From positions 62,001-126,000 of the forward strand of contig NZ_JABBPE010000021.1 of the NCBI RefSeq assembly GCF_012927455.1: DNA of 64,000 bases, read 5' to 3'. Under the pieces are notes generated by a model. That model was not told the DNA's origin, searched no databases, and was given only the letters and a program-made list of their open reading frames with translations. Positions 26,540 through 36,592 of this stretch are shown here, one piece after another. Within the stretch, counting starts at the first letter, position 1. Each line of letters opens with the position of its first letter. The position numbers and the translations under genes were made by a program. The DNA is from Polaromonas sp. GTDB taxonomy: Bacteria; Pseudomonadota; Gammaproteobacteria; Burkholderiales; Burkholderiaceae_C.

Positions 26540-29500
26540 TTATTGCAACTGGCGCCAGCTTGGGCGCATTGGCAGTTCGGGCATTTTCGCAAATTTGTCT
26601 TCCTTGCCGTCTGAACCTTTGCGGGTTTCTGTTTTTGTATTGGTGGTACGGCCTTCCTTGATGGAGGCTTCCATGCGCGAGACGCCCTTGTCCTTGTCAA
26701 CCGCTGCGCTGTAAGCGCCATCGCCATTGACGTCAAGAATCTGAACGCCGGGTTTTTTCCCGTCCATGATGTTCAGGAAGGTGCGATATTTGCGTGGCAG
26801 CGTGACCGGAGGGTTACAGCTTTCTTCAGCGACGCTTCCGCCAGAGCCAGGTACCTCGCTAAGCACCTCAAGGTTGTTGCTGCCATCGTAAAAACTCATC
26901 GGGTCCAAGATGCGTTCGCCGGTCTCGGGAAGGTTAAGGTACCAGCCCTTTTTTGCACCGACACGGCCGGTACCGGTGCCTTCATAGTCCACAATTTCTT
27001 GGCTCACGTTCCAGAACTTGCGACCCGTACTGACACCGCTGCCATCGAAGGAAGTCGTGGTAACCACGGTTTGCTGCTTCAAGTTACTTACGCCTGTTCC
27101 TACGGCTGCGGGAGTGACCAGGGACGTGTCGATGACTACCTTTCCGCTGCTCAGTTTGTAGCGCGTGTTGTCAAGCACAGAGTAGATGCTCTGCTTCGAG
27201 GCGGTATCGGTGCGATCGCCTTCGGTCAAGTTCCTACCGGTGCCGAAGGCCACCATCAGGCCGCCAACACCCCGGTCATTCGGTTTGACGATGGGTGGCG
27301 CGGTGATTGGCTGAGCGCTGCTGGAGCTACCGCTGGTATGTACGGCTGTGAAAAGCGGGGAACCACTGAATGCCATACTCCACTCGCTTTCAAGCGCAGA
27401 GGAAACATCGAACTTCCACATATTGCCTTGCAGGTCCCCGGCATAGACGACGTCGGGTTTGCCATCGCCGTTGATATCCACTAGACGCGGAGCCGACAGG
27501 CCATTTCCCGTGGCTATTGCGTCTGTGCTGGTGGGCGTACCCGTCTTGACGGGGGCTGCAGCAATCTTCTTCAGTTCCTTGTTGCCGTCCAGGTACTGAA
27601 TCAGCAGCACGGGCCGCTCGTTGGTGCTGTTGTAACCGTTGCCCATCACCACCGCCCAGCGGCCATTGTTCATCCGTGTGATTTGCGTGACTTTCTGCAA
27701 ATTGGTGTCGTCCACGACGGGAGCCGCCATGATGTGGCCGATATCAGCATCGCCGGTTGCATCGTCCTTGGGCACGGTGTTGTCCATGACCACGAGCGAC
27801 GCTGCATTGGATTTTGCGAAGTTGGTGGCAGTGCCCGTGCCATCGGTGGCAGTGGTGCCGGGCTTGGTGACATCAAGTACAAAATAGCCTTTGCCGCCGG
27901 CCCCCAGCGACCCTATCAGCAAGGTATGCCAGTCGGGCGAAGTCGTGCCCCAGTTGACATCTCCACTAAAGGGTGAGCCATCTACATAATAAGCGTGTGT
28001 ATAAGAGGGGCCGGAGAGAGCGGGCAGGTTATTGATCACGCCCTTTGGCACATAAGCTATTTTTTCGCTGCCATCCTTGGCTGAAAATCCATGCAGCATG
28101 CCATCGTTGCCACCCACATACAACATCGGCAGGCGGGCTTTGTGGCTGCTGGCGAATGTGCGGTAATTGTCAAAGCTGTAATTGCTGGCGGGCGTGCCCA
28201 CATACCATACGGCTGAATTCACAATATCCCCCTGACGTGAATCACGTATGCGAAACGGCAAGAGTGTTGTGTTGCCTTCCTTGGTACGGTCGCCGCGGAG
28301 AAAATTCACGCGGTCCTGGCCTTTCGTATCCGTGTTTAAAAGAGTTTTCTGCGCCGCGCTTAACAAGGCCGTCCCTGTACTCCACTCAAAAGAAACGCCT
28401 GCACTGGTGGCATCATTGGTGGTCAGGATCAGTCGGTTAGTGATGTCGGTTGCAGCTAGGGCATCGAGTTTATCGGCGGTGGTGATGTAATTATTGGGGG
28501 CAGCTACGCCGGTTTTTATTCCCCAATCTGTGCTGGCACTGGTAGTACCCGTGCGTTGCGCCAGTTTGTCCGATTTTACATAACCGGACCATTTAGACGC
28601 AGCATAACCTGACGAGTATTGCTCGGTACCCGTTCGGGTGACGGATGAGGATGCACTGGTAAAACTCGTTATCGGGGTGCTGGTGTCAGCAATAATAGTG
28701 CCGATAATGTCCTTGAAGGCAGTAACCAGTGCCGCTGCATCGGGCGCAGGAACGAATTTACCACGGCCATTAATCGCCGTGTGCCACAGCTCCACCCGGC
28801 GCTCATTATCTCTTACACTATATCCGGCAGCAGCATCGCAGGCGTTGTTGCCGCTGCCTTTGCTGTTGTTGCCGCACAGCGGGCTGGGCCAGGTTGTGGT
28901 GCCCTGAATAAGCTTCGAAAAGTCACCGCCATAGGGATCTGCTTTATCAAACACAGGCGAGCCAGTCCATGCTGATGCGCCCGCACCAAAACCAATGGTG
29001 TAGTTGACCATGTGCTGCCAGGTGGCTGGATCATTTTTTGGATTCCAGAACTCTGGAATGGTTGTGGCGCTGGATCCCGTGCCGAATGTCTCATCGCCTG
29101 ACTTTTTGATAGTGGGTTTTAAATCATTGGCAATGCTGGGTTGGAGATCAGTAGCCCAATAATAAAAGGTCAAATCAGAAAGTGTATTCAGGCCATCCGT
29201 GTCACCAAACCCCCATTGGTCGTAATAGATTTTTGTTTGACTAGAGTTTGCGGTGTAGGGGGTCAAGCCATCGCCCAGGGTAAAGCTGCTGCCATCGATA
29301 TTGCCACTAGTGCTGCCGCTCCCTATGCCCAGGGCTCTGTAGGCCAACGTTTTTCTGTCGCCGTCAATATGTTTCGAGGTATCTGTCGGTTCTGAACTGT
29401 TCCAGCCGCCATCAGTCATAAAAATATGAAATGATTTTCTACAACTTATCACGGGGTTCAACGTAGTTCCAGGGAGGCTGGCCCAAGGGCTATTAATGGC

Positions 29501-29959
29501 TAGATCTGTTCTCTTTAAATAGTCGCCTGCATTTCGCACCATTTGATGGGATGGCGTACCATTACCCTGGACTAGTGTGTCTACCCAAGTGAAGAAATTC
29601 GTGCGATGTGCACCGGAAAGTGGTTTCATCCCATTTTTATTGCCGCAGGCTGTGCTATCGCTGGGGATACCGCTGCAGCGATTCATGGATTGCCAAGCCA
29701 GCCGAATTTGATCATCGGGAACATTGCTGGCAACAAACGTCTGTTTCAGTGCGTCTTTGAGAGTTGCAATACCGGTGGCACCCATACTTCCTGAATCATC
29801 AACTGAAACAATCACGTTTGGCGCGGGTTCTCTGCTCGCCGAACCGGCCGGATATTGCGCCAGGGGCCACTGGGCCGCAAGGGCCGCGTTGGGTGCGCCA
29901 ATAGCGCCAATTAAAATACTTACCAAGGTACGAGTTACAACAAGATTTTTACGCATCAC
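26540..29959 (-). CDS. pilY1: Type IV pilus tip protein PilY1
   Basis: The 1139-residue secreted protein has a signal peptide ending near ALA (residue 29). An amino von Willebrand A-like part holds the metal site DDSGSMG (residues 54-60), followed by a long variable region. The carboxy part is a PilC/PilY1-type propeller with PMLYVGGNDGMLHGF and the calcium loop DINGDGKPDVVYAGD (near residue 826). A second DVNGDGAYSAAVD loop lies near 1075. PilY1 caps the pilus with the minor pilins and acts in adhesion, retraction control and surface sensing. Base composition in the amino half is slightly less GC-rich than in neighbouring genes. Confidence 0.96.
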   Translation of the reverse strand: MMRKNLVVTRTLVSILIGAIGAPNAALAAQWPLAQYPAGSASREPAPNVIVSVDDSGSMGATGIATLKDALKQTFVASNVPDDQIRLAWQSMNRCSGIPSDSTACGNKNGMKPLSGAHRTNFFTWVDTLVQGNGTPSHQMVRNAGDYLKRTDLAINSPWASLPGTTLNPVISCRKSFHIFMTDGGWNSSEPTDTSKHIDGDRKTLAYRALGIGSGSTSGNIDGSSFTLGDGLTPYTANSSQTKIYYDQWGFGDTDGLNTLSDLTFYYWATDLQPSIANDLKPTIKKSGDETFGTGSSATTIPEFWNPKNDPATWQHMVNYTIGFGAGASAWTGSPVFDKADPYGGDFSKLIQGTTTWPSPLCGNNSKGSGNNACDAAAGYSVRDNERRVELWHTAINGRGKFVPAPDAAALVTAFKDIIGTIIADTSTPITSFTSASSSVTRTGTEQYSSGYAASKWSGYVKSDKLAQRTGTTSASTDWGIKTGVAAPNNYITTADKLDALAATDITNRLILTTNDATSAGVSFEWSTGTALLSAAQKTLLNTDTKGQDRVNFLRGDRTKEGNTTLLPFRIRDSRQGDIVNSAVWYVGTPASNYSFDNYRTFASSHKARLPMLYVGGNDGMLHGFSAKDGSEKIAYVPKGVINNLPALSGPSYTHAYYVDGSPFSGDVNWGTTSPDWHTLLIGSLGAGGKGYFVLDVTKPGTTATDGTGTATNFAKSNAASLVVMDNTVPKDDATGDADIGHIMAAPVVDDTNLQKVTQITRMNNGRWAVVMGNGYNSTNERPVLLIQYLDGNKELKKIAAAPVKTGTPTSTDAIATGNGLSAPRLVDINGDGKPDVVYAGDLQGNMWKFDVSSALESEWSMAFSGSPLFTAVHTSGSSSSAQPITAPPIVKPNDRGVGGLMVAFGTGRNLTEGDRTDTASKQSIYSVLDNTRYKLSSGKVVIDTSLVTPAAVGTGVSNLKQQTVVTTTSFDGSGVSTGRKFWNVSQEIVDYEGTGTGRVGAKKGWYLNLPETGERILDPMSFYDGSNNLEVLSEVPGSGGSVAEESCNPPVTLPRKYRTFLNIMDGKKPGVQILDVNGDGAYSAAVDKDKGVSRMEASIKEGRTTNTKTETRKGSDGKEDKFAKMPELPMRPSWRQLQ

Positions 29960-29966
29960 AACTCCA

Positions 29967-30698
29967 TTAATTTTTCATTTTTTGACGAGCGAAGGTCGAT
30001 TGCAAAACCACTTGCGTACTTGGTTTAAGGCCGCGTGCAATGGCGGTAATGCGGAAAACAACCGGAGGCTTCAGATTCAGGTCAAGCTTGGGTTTGCCTG
30101 CCAGCAGCCCTCCCGGATTGGTGTCGTAAGGCATGATTTCTACCCAGTACCAGGCGCCTTGGCCGGCAGTGACATTGTTTAGAATAGGGTTGCTATTAGG
30201 TCCGGTTTGGGCGCCGGTGTATTGGCCATAGCGCGCCGCCACACCGTTGGCAATCATGGCGGTCAGTGTGGTGCTGTCATTCCAGAAATCCTGATTGCCC
30301 GTGCGTTTTTGGCAAATGCCCTGCAAGCATCTGGTGGCCTGGTCTTCCAATGTAGAAAGCAGGCTTCCGAGGTCTTTTTCCTCATCAATAAACCAGACCG
30401 TGGTGCCGGTTCTGCAGATGTTGGGTTGGGCAACCACTGGCGGGTTGGCCAGCGCGTTGGCCATTACCGGCACACAGTCGCTGCCGTCGGGGCGTTCGCC
30501 GCGGATATCCAGTTCAGCATCCTGTATAACAGCCTGTGCCGCTTCAAAAGCGCGCTGGTAGTCGGCGTCGTTGCCGACAATCAGTTCATTGAATAGTGAT
30601 GTGCGCGATGCCCACAACGCGAGCAACATCGAAAGCATCACAATCACAATAATGATGTACAGAGAGATACCCTGTTGATAGCGACGCGGTGAAACCAT
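29967..30698 (-). CDS. pilX: Type IV minor pilin PilX
   Basis: This 243-residue prepilin-like protein has the leader QQG followed by ISLYIIIVIVMLSMLLALWA. It lacks the Glu5 of major pilins, as is usual for PilX. RTSLFNELIVGNDADYQRAFEAAQAVIQDAE is the conserved PilX stretch. Four cysteines are spread over the mature part. It lies directly before pilY1 with an 8-base gap. Confidence 0.92.
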   Translation of the reverse strand: MVSPRRYQQGISLYIIIVIVMLSMLLALWASRTSLFNELIVGNDADYQRAFEAAQAVIQDAELDIRGERPDGSDCVPVMANALANPPVVAQPNICRTGTTVWFIDEEKDLGSLLSTLEDQATRCLQGICQKRTGNQDFWNDSTTLTAMIANGVAARYGQYTGAQTGPNSNPILNNVTAGQGAWYWVEIMPYDTNPGGLLAGKPKLDLNLKPPVVFRITAIARGLKPSTQVVLQSTFARQKMKN

Positions 30699-30723
30699 GC
30701 ATTACTCCTATTCTTCTTGTTAT

Positions 30724-31647
30724 TTATGCGGCTGAGCCCTGGCTGCGCAGCTGGTAGGTATTGCGAAAAACCATGCGCAATCTATTGCCTCTGTCCTTTT
30801 CTGCGTCTCCCGATTTCCATCCGCAGTCACGATAGGTAGTACCCGTTGAATTAATGGTTTCATCGCCTACGAGTTCGAGGCAGACTTCGACGCCAAACAC
30901 AGTAGGCCACTGGTTGCCTGATGCAGCGGCTTCTACTTCGGTTGCAGTTGAATATTTAATAGTGGGTGCACCGGAACCGCCGCCGCCCTGCACAAGATAG
31001 CGCACCCGAAAATCAGCTACCTTCGAAATAATAGGCTGTACAGTATTGTTGCTGCCTGCACATTTCAACTCGCCAGTCGCGGCGCCTGCGGTTTTAACCA
31101 AAATAAAACCGCTTTGAATAACGACGGCTGATGGCTGTTGACCTAGACAGTCCTTGAATAGCGATTTTGAGGTGGCGGAAGGGAACGTTGGTTCTGGGTA
31201 GTTTTGATAGCCCAACTTAAGCTGGTATTCATTGGCTCCGGGTGCATCTTTACCCAAAATAGTGGCGGTCGCGCGGGCAAACTCAGTTTCAAATGCCACA
31301 AGATCAGCCGCATCAACAACTTCAGTGGCGTCCTTGCTGAAGGCGAGATTTAATTTGATGGAACCGGCCTGGCGGACCTGCTGACCGATGACGCGAAACG
31401 CGTAGGCAGCTTGCTGCTGCATCTGGGTGGCCTCTGTCACGGTTCCTGAAACGCTGCGGCTCACCATTAGCGCGCTAAGGGCCACGGTGACGGTGAGAAG
31501 CCCGATGGTGATGCCGACCATCAACTCGATCAGCGTGACGCCGCGCTGAAGATGAGATGGTTTGGCGACGAACATCGGCGAGCCTGGCGCCATTTTGGGG
31601 GGCTTGGTTGGGTAGGGCATGAGCGGGATTCCTGTTGCCTTGGTCAT
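30724..31647 (-). CDS. pilW: Type IV minor pilin PilW
   Basis: About 307 residues. The start ATG at 31647 overlaps the pilV stop (ATGA). The leader is unusually long, about 43 residues rich in proline and lysine, before the cleavage site LQRG with VTLIELMVGITIGLL. Carboxy features include DCGWKS and NTYQLRSQG near the end. PilW is a minor pilin of the priming complex. The extra leader may reflect a wrong start; an internal ATG (MFVAKPSHLQRG) would give a normal 13-residue leader. Confidence 0.9.
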   Translation of the reverse strand: MTKATGIPLMPYPTKPPKMAPGSPMFVAKPSHLQRGVTLIELMVGITIGLLTVTVALSALMVSRSVSGTVTEATQMQQQAAYAFRVIGQQVRQAGSIKLNLAFSKDATEVVDAADLVAFETEFARATATILGKDAPGANEYQLKLGYQNYPEPTFPSATSKSLFKDCLGQQPSAVVIQSGFILVKTAGAATGELKCAGSNNTVQPIISKVADFRVRYLVQGGGGSGAPTIKYSTATEVEAAASGNQWPTVFGVEVCLELVGDETINSTGTTYRDCGWKSGDAEKDRGNRLRMVFRNTYQLRSQGSAA

Positions 31648-32279
31648 GGGCAGAACACCTGCGGGTTCAATGCGCCGCCCAGGGTGTAGGGCGTGCAGCG
31701 TGAGGTGGGTTGAATGTATTGCAGATGACAAATGCGATCGTCCGGGCAGCTGACCGCGGCGGTGCCCGTGCTGGCAGGGGCAAACGCGGCGGTGTAGGCG
31801 CCATCGTCGGTGCCGTCAGCGAGTTTGTGCTCGCGTTCGCTGAGTCGCCAGCTGATCATCACACCAAGCTGGCGGCGATTGGCGGCGACAGTCTCGTCGG
31901 CCACCACAAACAAGCTGGCATCGCCAAGCGGCATGGTGGCGGTGACGTTCTTCTTCCAAACGTCAATGTCGTGCCTGGCAAGATCTGCGGCTGTGCAGCC
32001 GGCTGCACAGGTGGGAATCACGCCAGTGACGGCGCCCCAGGCCGAGGCGTAGCTGCCCAAGTTACCTAGTCCATCGGGGCTGACCTTGATTCGCTCACTT
32101 AAGTCTTCAATCAACCGAACAGCTTGTGCGCGGCGCACGCTGGTCTGTGTGTCGGCCAGGGTGCGCAATTGCACACCCAGAATACCTAGAACGCCCAGCG
32201 CCATCACAACAATGGCGACCATCGATTCAAGCAGGCTGATGCCACGCTGGCGGTGAACGGATGGGGAGATGCTCAGCAT
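31644..32279 (-). CDS. pilV: Type IV minor pilin PilV
   Basis: The product is a 211-residue prepilin with leader HRQRG and hydrophobic helix ISLLESMVAIVVMALGVLGI, where Glu5 is present. It has several cysteines in the second half (CAAGC, CPDDRICHL and a final CP). It overlaps fimT by seven bases at its start and pilW by four at its end, so translation is coupled. Confidence 0.9.
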   Translation of the reverse strand: MLSISPSVHRQRGISLLESMVAIVVMALGVLGILGVQLRTLADTQTSVRRAQAVRLIEDLSERIKVSPDGLGNLGSYASAWGAVTGVIPTCAAGCTAADLARHDIDVWKKNVTATMPLGDASLFVVADETVAANRRQLGVMISWRLSEREHKLADGTDDGAYTAAFAPASTGTAAVSCPDDRICHLQYIQPTSRCTPYTLGGALNPQVFCP

Positions 32280-32860
32280 GTGGCCTCGCCTTTCTTCGCG
32301 TCAATGCGACCGCCTGAGCTGACGCACAGGGTTGTAGTGCTTGGGGAGGAAACACCCGGGCCGACCGGCGCAAACGTAAAGCCCTGTGCGCCTAGGCCGT
32401 TGATCTGGCCCCAACGGTCGACCTTGAAGTTGGCCGAATCGCTGCTATTCATCACATTTATTGCGGAAACCACTGGGAAGGTCTGCAGTATCAGCTCTGT
32501 GTTTTGCCGGGTGCCGCTGTCATTGCTGTCGACAAATACCATCCAACCGCAACTCCATTCCTGGGTGGTGCTCGCTTGGGGGCATTCCGCGGTCAGGATG
32601 TTTTTGAGCACCGTGATGTTGCCGCCGCGCTTGATGGCCTCAGAGCGGGCATAGTAGATCGTGGACGTCATGTTCTCCACCGCCTGCCGCACGCGCCACC
32701 GCTCAATAAGGGGTGTAAAACTCGGGCCCGCCAGTGCCGCCAGAATCCCTATGATTCCAACGACAACAAGTATTTCTATTGCAGTAAAGCCGCGTTGCGT
32801 CAGTGCTCGGCGTAGGCGTGTGGATAGCTTTAATGCATGAGGAGGGAACAGTGCTTGCAT
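32273..32860 (-). CDS. fimT: FimT/FimU-like GspH-family minor pilin
   Basis: The 195-residue prepilin has an extended basic leader ending in TQRG, then FTAIEILVVVGIIGILAAL with Glu5. The mature part fits the GspH domain: FTPLIERWRVRQAVENMTSTIYYARSEAIKRGG. It is the first gene of the minor pilin operon; a promoter would be expected in 32861-33041. Confidence 0.9.
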   Translation of the reverse strand: MQALFPPHALKLSTRLRRALTQRGFTAIEILVVVGIIGILAALAGPSFTPLIERWRVRQAVENMTSTIYYARSEAIKRGGNITVLKNILTAECPQASTTQEWSCGWMVFVDSNDSGTRQNTELILQTFPVVSAINVMNSSDSANFKVDRWGQINGLGAQGFTFAPVGPGVSSPSTTTLCVSSGGRIDAKKGEATC

Positions 32861-33041
32861 GACAGCAATGTAATGAATTGATCGTTACTGTGTCATTGTG
32901 TCTGGATGAGTGGTATGGGCGTGCTGATAAGCGGTAGTCAGCATGGGCTGCAGTCATATCTCCGCGCGCCTAGGCGATGAATATCAGGTAAACATTTTGA
33001 GGGGGGCACGATTGCCCTATTTTGCTCAGACTATCAGGGCC

Positions 33042-33491
33042 CTACCGCCGCACCTCATCCACCAGCGTCTTGAACTCGTCGATATCCTCAAAACTCCGGT
33101 AAACGCTGGCAAAGCGGATGTAGGCGATCTTGTCGAGCTTTTTCAACTCCTGCATCACCAGTTCCCCCAGGCGGCTCGAGGCTACTTCGCGCAGGCCTAA
33201 GTTGAGCAGTTTCTCTTCGATCTGCTCGACCGCCGCGTCGACCTGTTCGGTGCTGATCGGGCGTTTGCGCAGCGCCAAGGTCATGGAATCGAGAATTTTG
33301 CCGTGCTGGTAGGCGGTGCGCCGGCCGTCTTTTTTGACGATGGTCGGAAAGTTGACGTCGGGCCGTTCGTAGGTGGTGAAGCGCTTTTCACAGGCGCCGC
33401 ACTGGCGGCGGCGGCGTATGAAGTCGGCGTCTTCGGAAATGCGGGTTTCCACCACCTGGGTTTCAAGGTGACCGCAAAAAGGGCATTTCAT
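33042..33491 (-). CDS. nrdR: Transcriptional repressor NrdR
   Basis: The 149-residue protein has an amino zinc ribbon with four cysteines (CPFCGH and CGACEKRF) and an ATP-cone domain ([20 protein letters not shown], then [13 protein letters not shown]). NrdR senses ATP/dATP and represses ribonucleotide reductase genes. It lies downstream of glyA on the same strand, a common pairing. Confidence 0.97.
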   Translation of the reverse strand: MKCPFCGHLETQVVETRISEDADFIRRRRQCGACEKRFTTYERPDVNFPTIVKKDGRRTAYQHGKILDSMTLALRKRPISTEQVDAAVEQIEEKLLNLGLREVASSRLGELVMQELKKLDKIAYIRFASVYRSFEDIDEFKTLVDEVRR

Positions 33492-33524
33492 AAGGAATAT
33501 TTCCTATATTTAGAGGTTAGTTTA

Positions 33525-33572
33525 GCCTCTAGCCCTTATTACACGGGCGCAAGCAGCTATTAAAAGTATAGC
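33525..33572 (-). repeat. Family A dispersed repeat between glyA and nrdR
   Basis: Inverted copy: GCCTCTAGCCC, spacer, ACGGGCGCAAGCAGCTAT, A/T spacer, TATAGC. It lies between two co-oriented genes. Confidence 0.85.
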
Positions 33573-33592
33573 GTCTGCGCACTCGGCCCGGC

Positions 33593-34837
33593 TTAGCGGT
33601 AAACCGGAAAGCGGCTGGTCAGGGCGTTGACCTTGGCGCGAACCGCCTCAATGTTGGCGGCGTCGCGTGGCTTGTCGAGTACGTCGGCAATCAGGTTCGC
33701 CGTTATGCGCGCTTCTTCGTCCTTGAAACCGCGCGTCGTCATGGCGGGGGTGCCAATGCGCACGCCGCTGGTCACCATGGGCTTTTCCGGGTCGTTGGGA
33801 ATGGCGTTTTTGTTGATCGTCATGTGCGCGCTGCCCAGCACCGCTTCGGCTTCCTTGCCGGTGATGCCTTTGGAGCGCAAGTCGACCAGCATCAGATGGC
33901 TTTCGGTGCGGCCGCTGACAATGCGCAGGCCGCGCTGCGCCAGGGTTTCAGCAACGATTTGCGCGTTTTTCAGCACCTGCTGCTGGTACAGCCTGAACTC
34001 GGGCGACAGCGCTTCCTTGAATGCCACGGCCTTGGCGGCAATCACATGCATCAGCGGGCCACCTTGCAGACCGGGAAAGATGGCGCTGTTGATGGCTTTT
34101 TCATGCTGGGCCTTCATCAAAATGATGCCGCCGCGCGGTCCGCGCAGGCTTTTGTGCGTGGTCGATGTCACGATGTCGGCATGCGGCACCGGGTTGGGGT
34201 AAACACCCGCCGCCACCAGACCAGCGTAATGGGCAATGTCGACCATGAAAATCGCGCCTACGTCTTTGGCCACTTTGGCAAAGCGCTCAAAGTCGATGCG
34301 CAGGCTGTAGGCCGAGGCGCCAGCAATGATCAGCTTGGGTTGGCTTTCGTGCGCCTTGCGCTCCATGGCGTCGTAGTCGATCTCTTCCTGGGCGTTCAGG
34401 CCATAAGACACGACCTTGAACCATTTACCGCTCATATTGAGGGCCATGCCATGCGTCAGGTGGCCGCCTTCGGCCAGGCTCATGCCCATGATGGTGTCGC
34501 CGGGCTTGAGAAAGGCCAGAAACACCGCCTCGTTGGCCGAGGCGCCGCAATGCGGCTGCACGTTGGCCGCTTCCGCGCCAAAAATCTGTTTGACGCGGTC
34601 AATCGCCAGTTGCTCGGCTACGTCCACATGTTCGCAGCCACCGTAATAGCGGCGTCCCGGATAGCCTTCGGCGTACTTATTGGTGAGCTGTGAGCCCTGC
34701 GCGGCCATGACGGCGGGCGAAGCGTAGTTTTCGCTGGCAATCAGCTCGATGTGCTGCTCTTGCCTGGCGTTTTCAGCCTGGATGGCGGCAAAAATTTCGG
34801 GATCGGTCTGTTCGACCAGGATGTTGCGGTTATACAC
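33593..34837 (-). CDS. glyA: Serine hydroxymethyltransferase
   Basis: The 414-residue PLP enzyme interconverts serine and glycine with tetrahydrofolate. The PLP-lysine lies in [15 protein letters not shown] (near residue 225). Also present are [31 protein letters not shown] and [15 protein letters not shown]. Length and motifs are standard. The leader of about 200 bases upstream is long and may be structured. Confidence 0.98.
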   Translation of the reverse strand: MYNRNILVEQTDPEIFAAIQAENARQEQHIELIASENYASPAVMAAQGSQLTNKYAEGYPGRRYYGGCEHVDVAEQLAIDRVKQIFGAEAANVQPHCGASANEAVFLAFLKPGDTIMGMSLAEGGHLTHGMALNMSGKWFKVVSYGLNAQEEIDYDAMERKAHESQPKLIIAGASAYSLRIDFERFAKVAKDVGAIFMVDIAHYAGLVAAGVYPNPVPHADIVTSTTHKSLRGPRGGIILMKAQHEKAINSAIFPGLQGGPLMHVIAAKAVAFKEALSPEFRLYQQQVLKNAQIVAETLAQRGLRIVSGRTESHLMLVDLRSKGITGKEAEAVLGSAHMTINKNAIPNDPEKPMVTSGVRIGTPAMTTRGFKDEEARITANLIADVLDKPRDAANIEAVRAKVNALTSRFPVYR

Positions 34838-35163
34838 GGCAGTCCTTCAAGACTTGAATCCCTGTTCTCTGGCCCACTTTTTTGGCTGGAGAAAGCAAGG
34901 GGCTGCCCAGGCGAACGGCTGAACGCGTGTGCCAAAACAGGCTCAAGCGGTGCGCTTCCCAGTGGTGTCCCACGTCAGCATTCAGGGTCAAAAAAACCTT
35001 GAAGCCTATCGCCAGTTGCGCACTCGGCTAGTGTAACTTAGGGCATTCATCAGGGTGTTCGGCAGGCTAAAGCGTTGCAGTCTGAGTCAGGCCAATAAAA
35101 AGCCGGGACTGTGCCCGGCCATGAAAATCATTGATGGCAATTCCCAAAAGGACTGCAAAGGGA
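34838..35163 (-). other. glyA leader and gap up to a lytic transglycosylase
   Basis: No gene is seen here. On the minus strand TACACT (near 35032) could serve as a -10 box, giving a glyA leader of roughly 190 bases with several possible pairings (for example GTGCGC with GCGCAC). It does not match a riboswitch class that I can recognise. The part near 35095-35121 is a terminator for the transglycosylase. Confidence 0.4.
35095..35121 (-). terminator. Intrinsic terminator after the lytic transglycosylase
   Basis: Read on the minus strand, GCCGGGCACAGTCCCGGC forms a GC-rich hairpin followed by TTTTTA. It lies about 45 bases after the transglycosylase stop. Confidence 0.75.
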
Positions 35164-36081
35164 TCAGAGTCCGTCCAGCGACGCCACTTTTTCGCCCGCT
35201 TTATCGGCCGACTCCAGCAACTTAGGCTCGGCCGGCAAGGATGCCGGCATCGGGCGCGAAGTTGCGGGGGAGGCGAAGAAGCGCGAGGCCGGTGGCGGGC
35301 GCTTGCCGCCCACCACGGCGAGCAGCCGGGCGTGCTCAGCCATCACCTTGCCGGCATAACCACTGTCACTGGCCAGATTGGCCGCGCCGACGTAGAACTT
35401 CAGGCCGCCTTCAATCGAGCCGGCGCGGGCGATGCATTCCTGCAGCACCTTGACGCCGACGCGCAGGTTGGTGACCGGGTCAAAAGCCGCCAGCTTGCCG
35501 CCGAAATTTTCGTATTTGTCGTGATGCACCGTGGTCATGACCTGCATCAGGCCCTGCGCGCCTACCGAGCTTTGGGCAAACGGGTTAAAGCCGGACTCGA
35601 TCGCCATGATGGCCAGGATCAGCGTCGGGTCAAGCTTGGCTTTTTGGCCAATCTCAAAGGCCGTTGCCACCAGGGCGCTCAGGGGTTCAGGCGCCACCGA
35701 GTATTTTTTGCTCAGCCAGAAAGCCACGGCCGCTTGCTGGCTGGGCAGGTCCTTCGGGTTGGCTGCCGTCGCGCGCTCAACCGCCGTGAGCTCGGCGTAC
35801 GCAGGCTCCTCGATCACGCCTATGGCCTCTTCCTGGCGCTCTTGCAGCAAGGTCATGAGCCGGAATTCACCGGCTTCGCGCAGGTCCGGGCGGGCGATCA
35901 GCGTGATTACCGCAAACACCACCGCCATGCCGAGCAGGGCCAAGCTGTTGTGCGTGATCTCCATAAAGCCCTGGGCAATGTCATCAGCCACGGTTGCAAC
36001 AGCGTTGCGGACATTTTTCAGGTGGGCGGATACCCTGGAGCGGTGGCCCAAGCGAGGGCCGAGATTTTCTAGCGCTGTCAT
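35164..36081 (-). CDS. Membrane-anchored lytic transglycosylase (SLT domain)
   Basis: The product is a 305-residue protein. A hydrophobic segment at residues about 44-65 (LALLGMAVVFAVITLIA) acts as an anchor or uncleaved signal. The SLT domain follows (residues about 150-250): ILAIMAIESGFNPFAQSSVGAQGLMQVM holds the catalytic glutamate in IES, and NLRVGVKVLQECI follows. Such enzymes cleave peptidoglycan between MurNAc and GlcNAc to give 1,6-anhydro ends. A good sigma-70 promoter lies about 165 bases upstream, and a terminator follows the gene, so it is a single-gene unit. Confidence 0.9.
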   Translation of the reverse strand: MTALENLGPRLGHRSRVSAHLKNVRNAVATVADDIAQGFMEITHNSLALLGMAVVFAVITLIARPDLREAGEFRLMTLLQERQEEAIGVIEEPAYAELTAVERATAANPKDLPSQQAAVAFWLSKKYSVAPEPLSALVATAFEIGQKAKLDPTLILAIMAIESGFNPFAQSSVGAQGLMQVMTTVHHDKYENFGGKLAAFDPVTNLRVGVKVLQECIARAGSIEGGLKFYVGAANLASDSGYAGKVMAEHARLLAVVGGKRPPPASRFFASPATSRPMPASLPAEPKLLESADKAGEKVASLDGL

Positions 36082-36245
36082 AGCACTCCTTTCGATGCAT
36101 GCCGGGGTGGTTAGGCCTGGCAGGCGTTGATTGGGTCGCCATCAAACCAAGGCAGAGCGCCTTGTGCGTGTTGACCCCTGGTGGGACGCTGCCTTGTGAG
36201 GCAGTGCGGATTCGGGTTGTCCCCTAGATTTCTGGGAACTGGCGG

Positions 36246-36275
36246 ATTCTAGGGGCCGTCTTAATAGCCTGTCAA
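36246..36275 (-). promoter_or_regulatory. Sigma-70 promoter for the lytic transglycosylase, with AT-rich upstream element
   Basis: On the minus strand TTGACA (36275-36270) is followed after 18 bases by TAGAAT (36251-36246). The 55 bases upstream (36276-36330) are almost pure A/T, in contrast to the GC-rich surroundings, and may be an UP element. The leader to the start codon would be about 160 bases. Confidence 0.6.
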
Positions 36276-36592
36276 TAATAACAAATATGTTTTATATATT
36301 TTATATAGAATATAAAACCCCACTTTTTCATCCTTAACGACTTCTATCAAATGCTTTGCAGCTCATTTTTTGACTCCCTGCTAGACGTAAATTACGCCTA
36401 CTTTGTCAAAGAAGCGAACTAAAGTTCAATTTGTTTCCAATTTTTCGAAATAGTGCCAAAAAAGCCTTGGCGCTGCGCTTCTGAATGCCGTGCACTGCCG
36501 CTGATAGCTTTCCGAAGCCAAAAGCAATCAGCGGCAGCAAGTCGATTGAAAATTTCCGCTTGTCGCTGCGGACCTAAGGGTTTACTCTGCAG

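Noticed and set aside
34838-35040. 6S RNA in the glyA leader
   Set aside because: Length and some stems seemed suggestive, but the halves do not pair into the long rod with a central bubble expected for 6S RNA.
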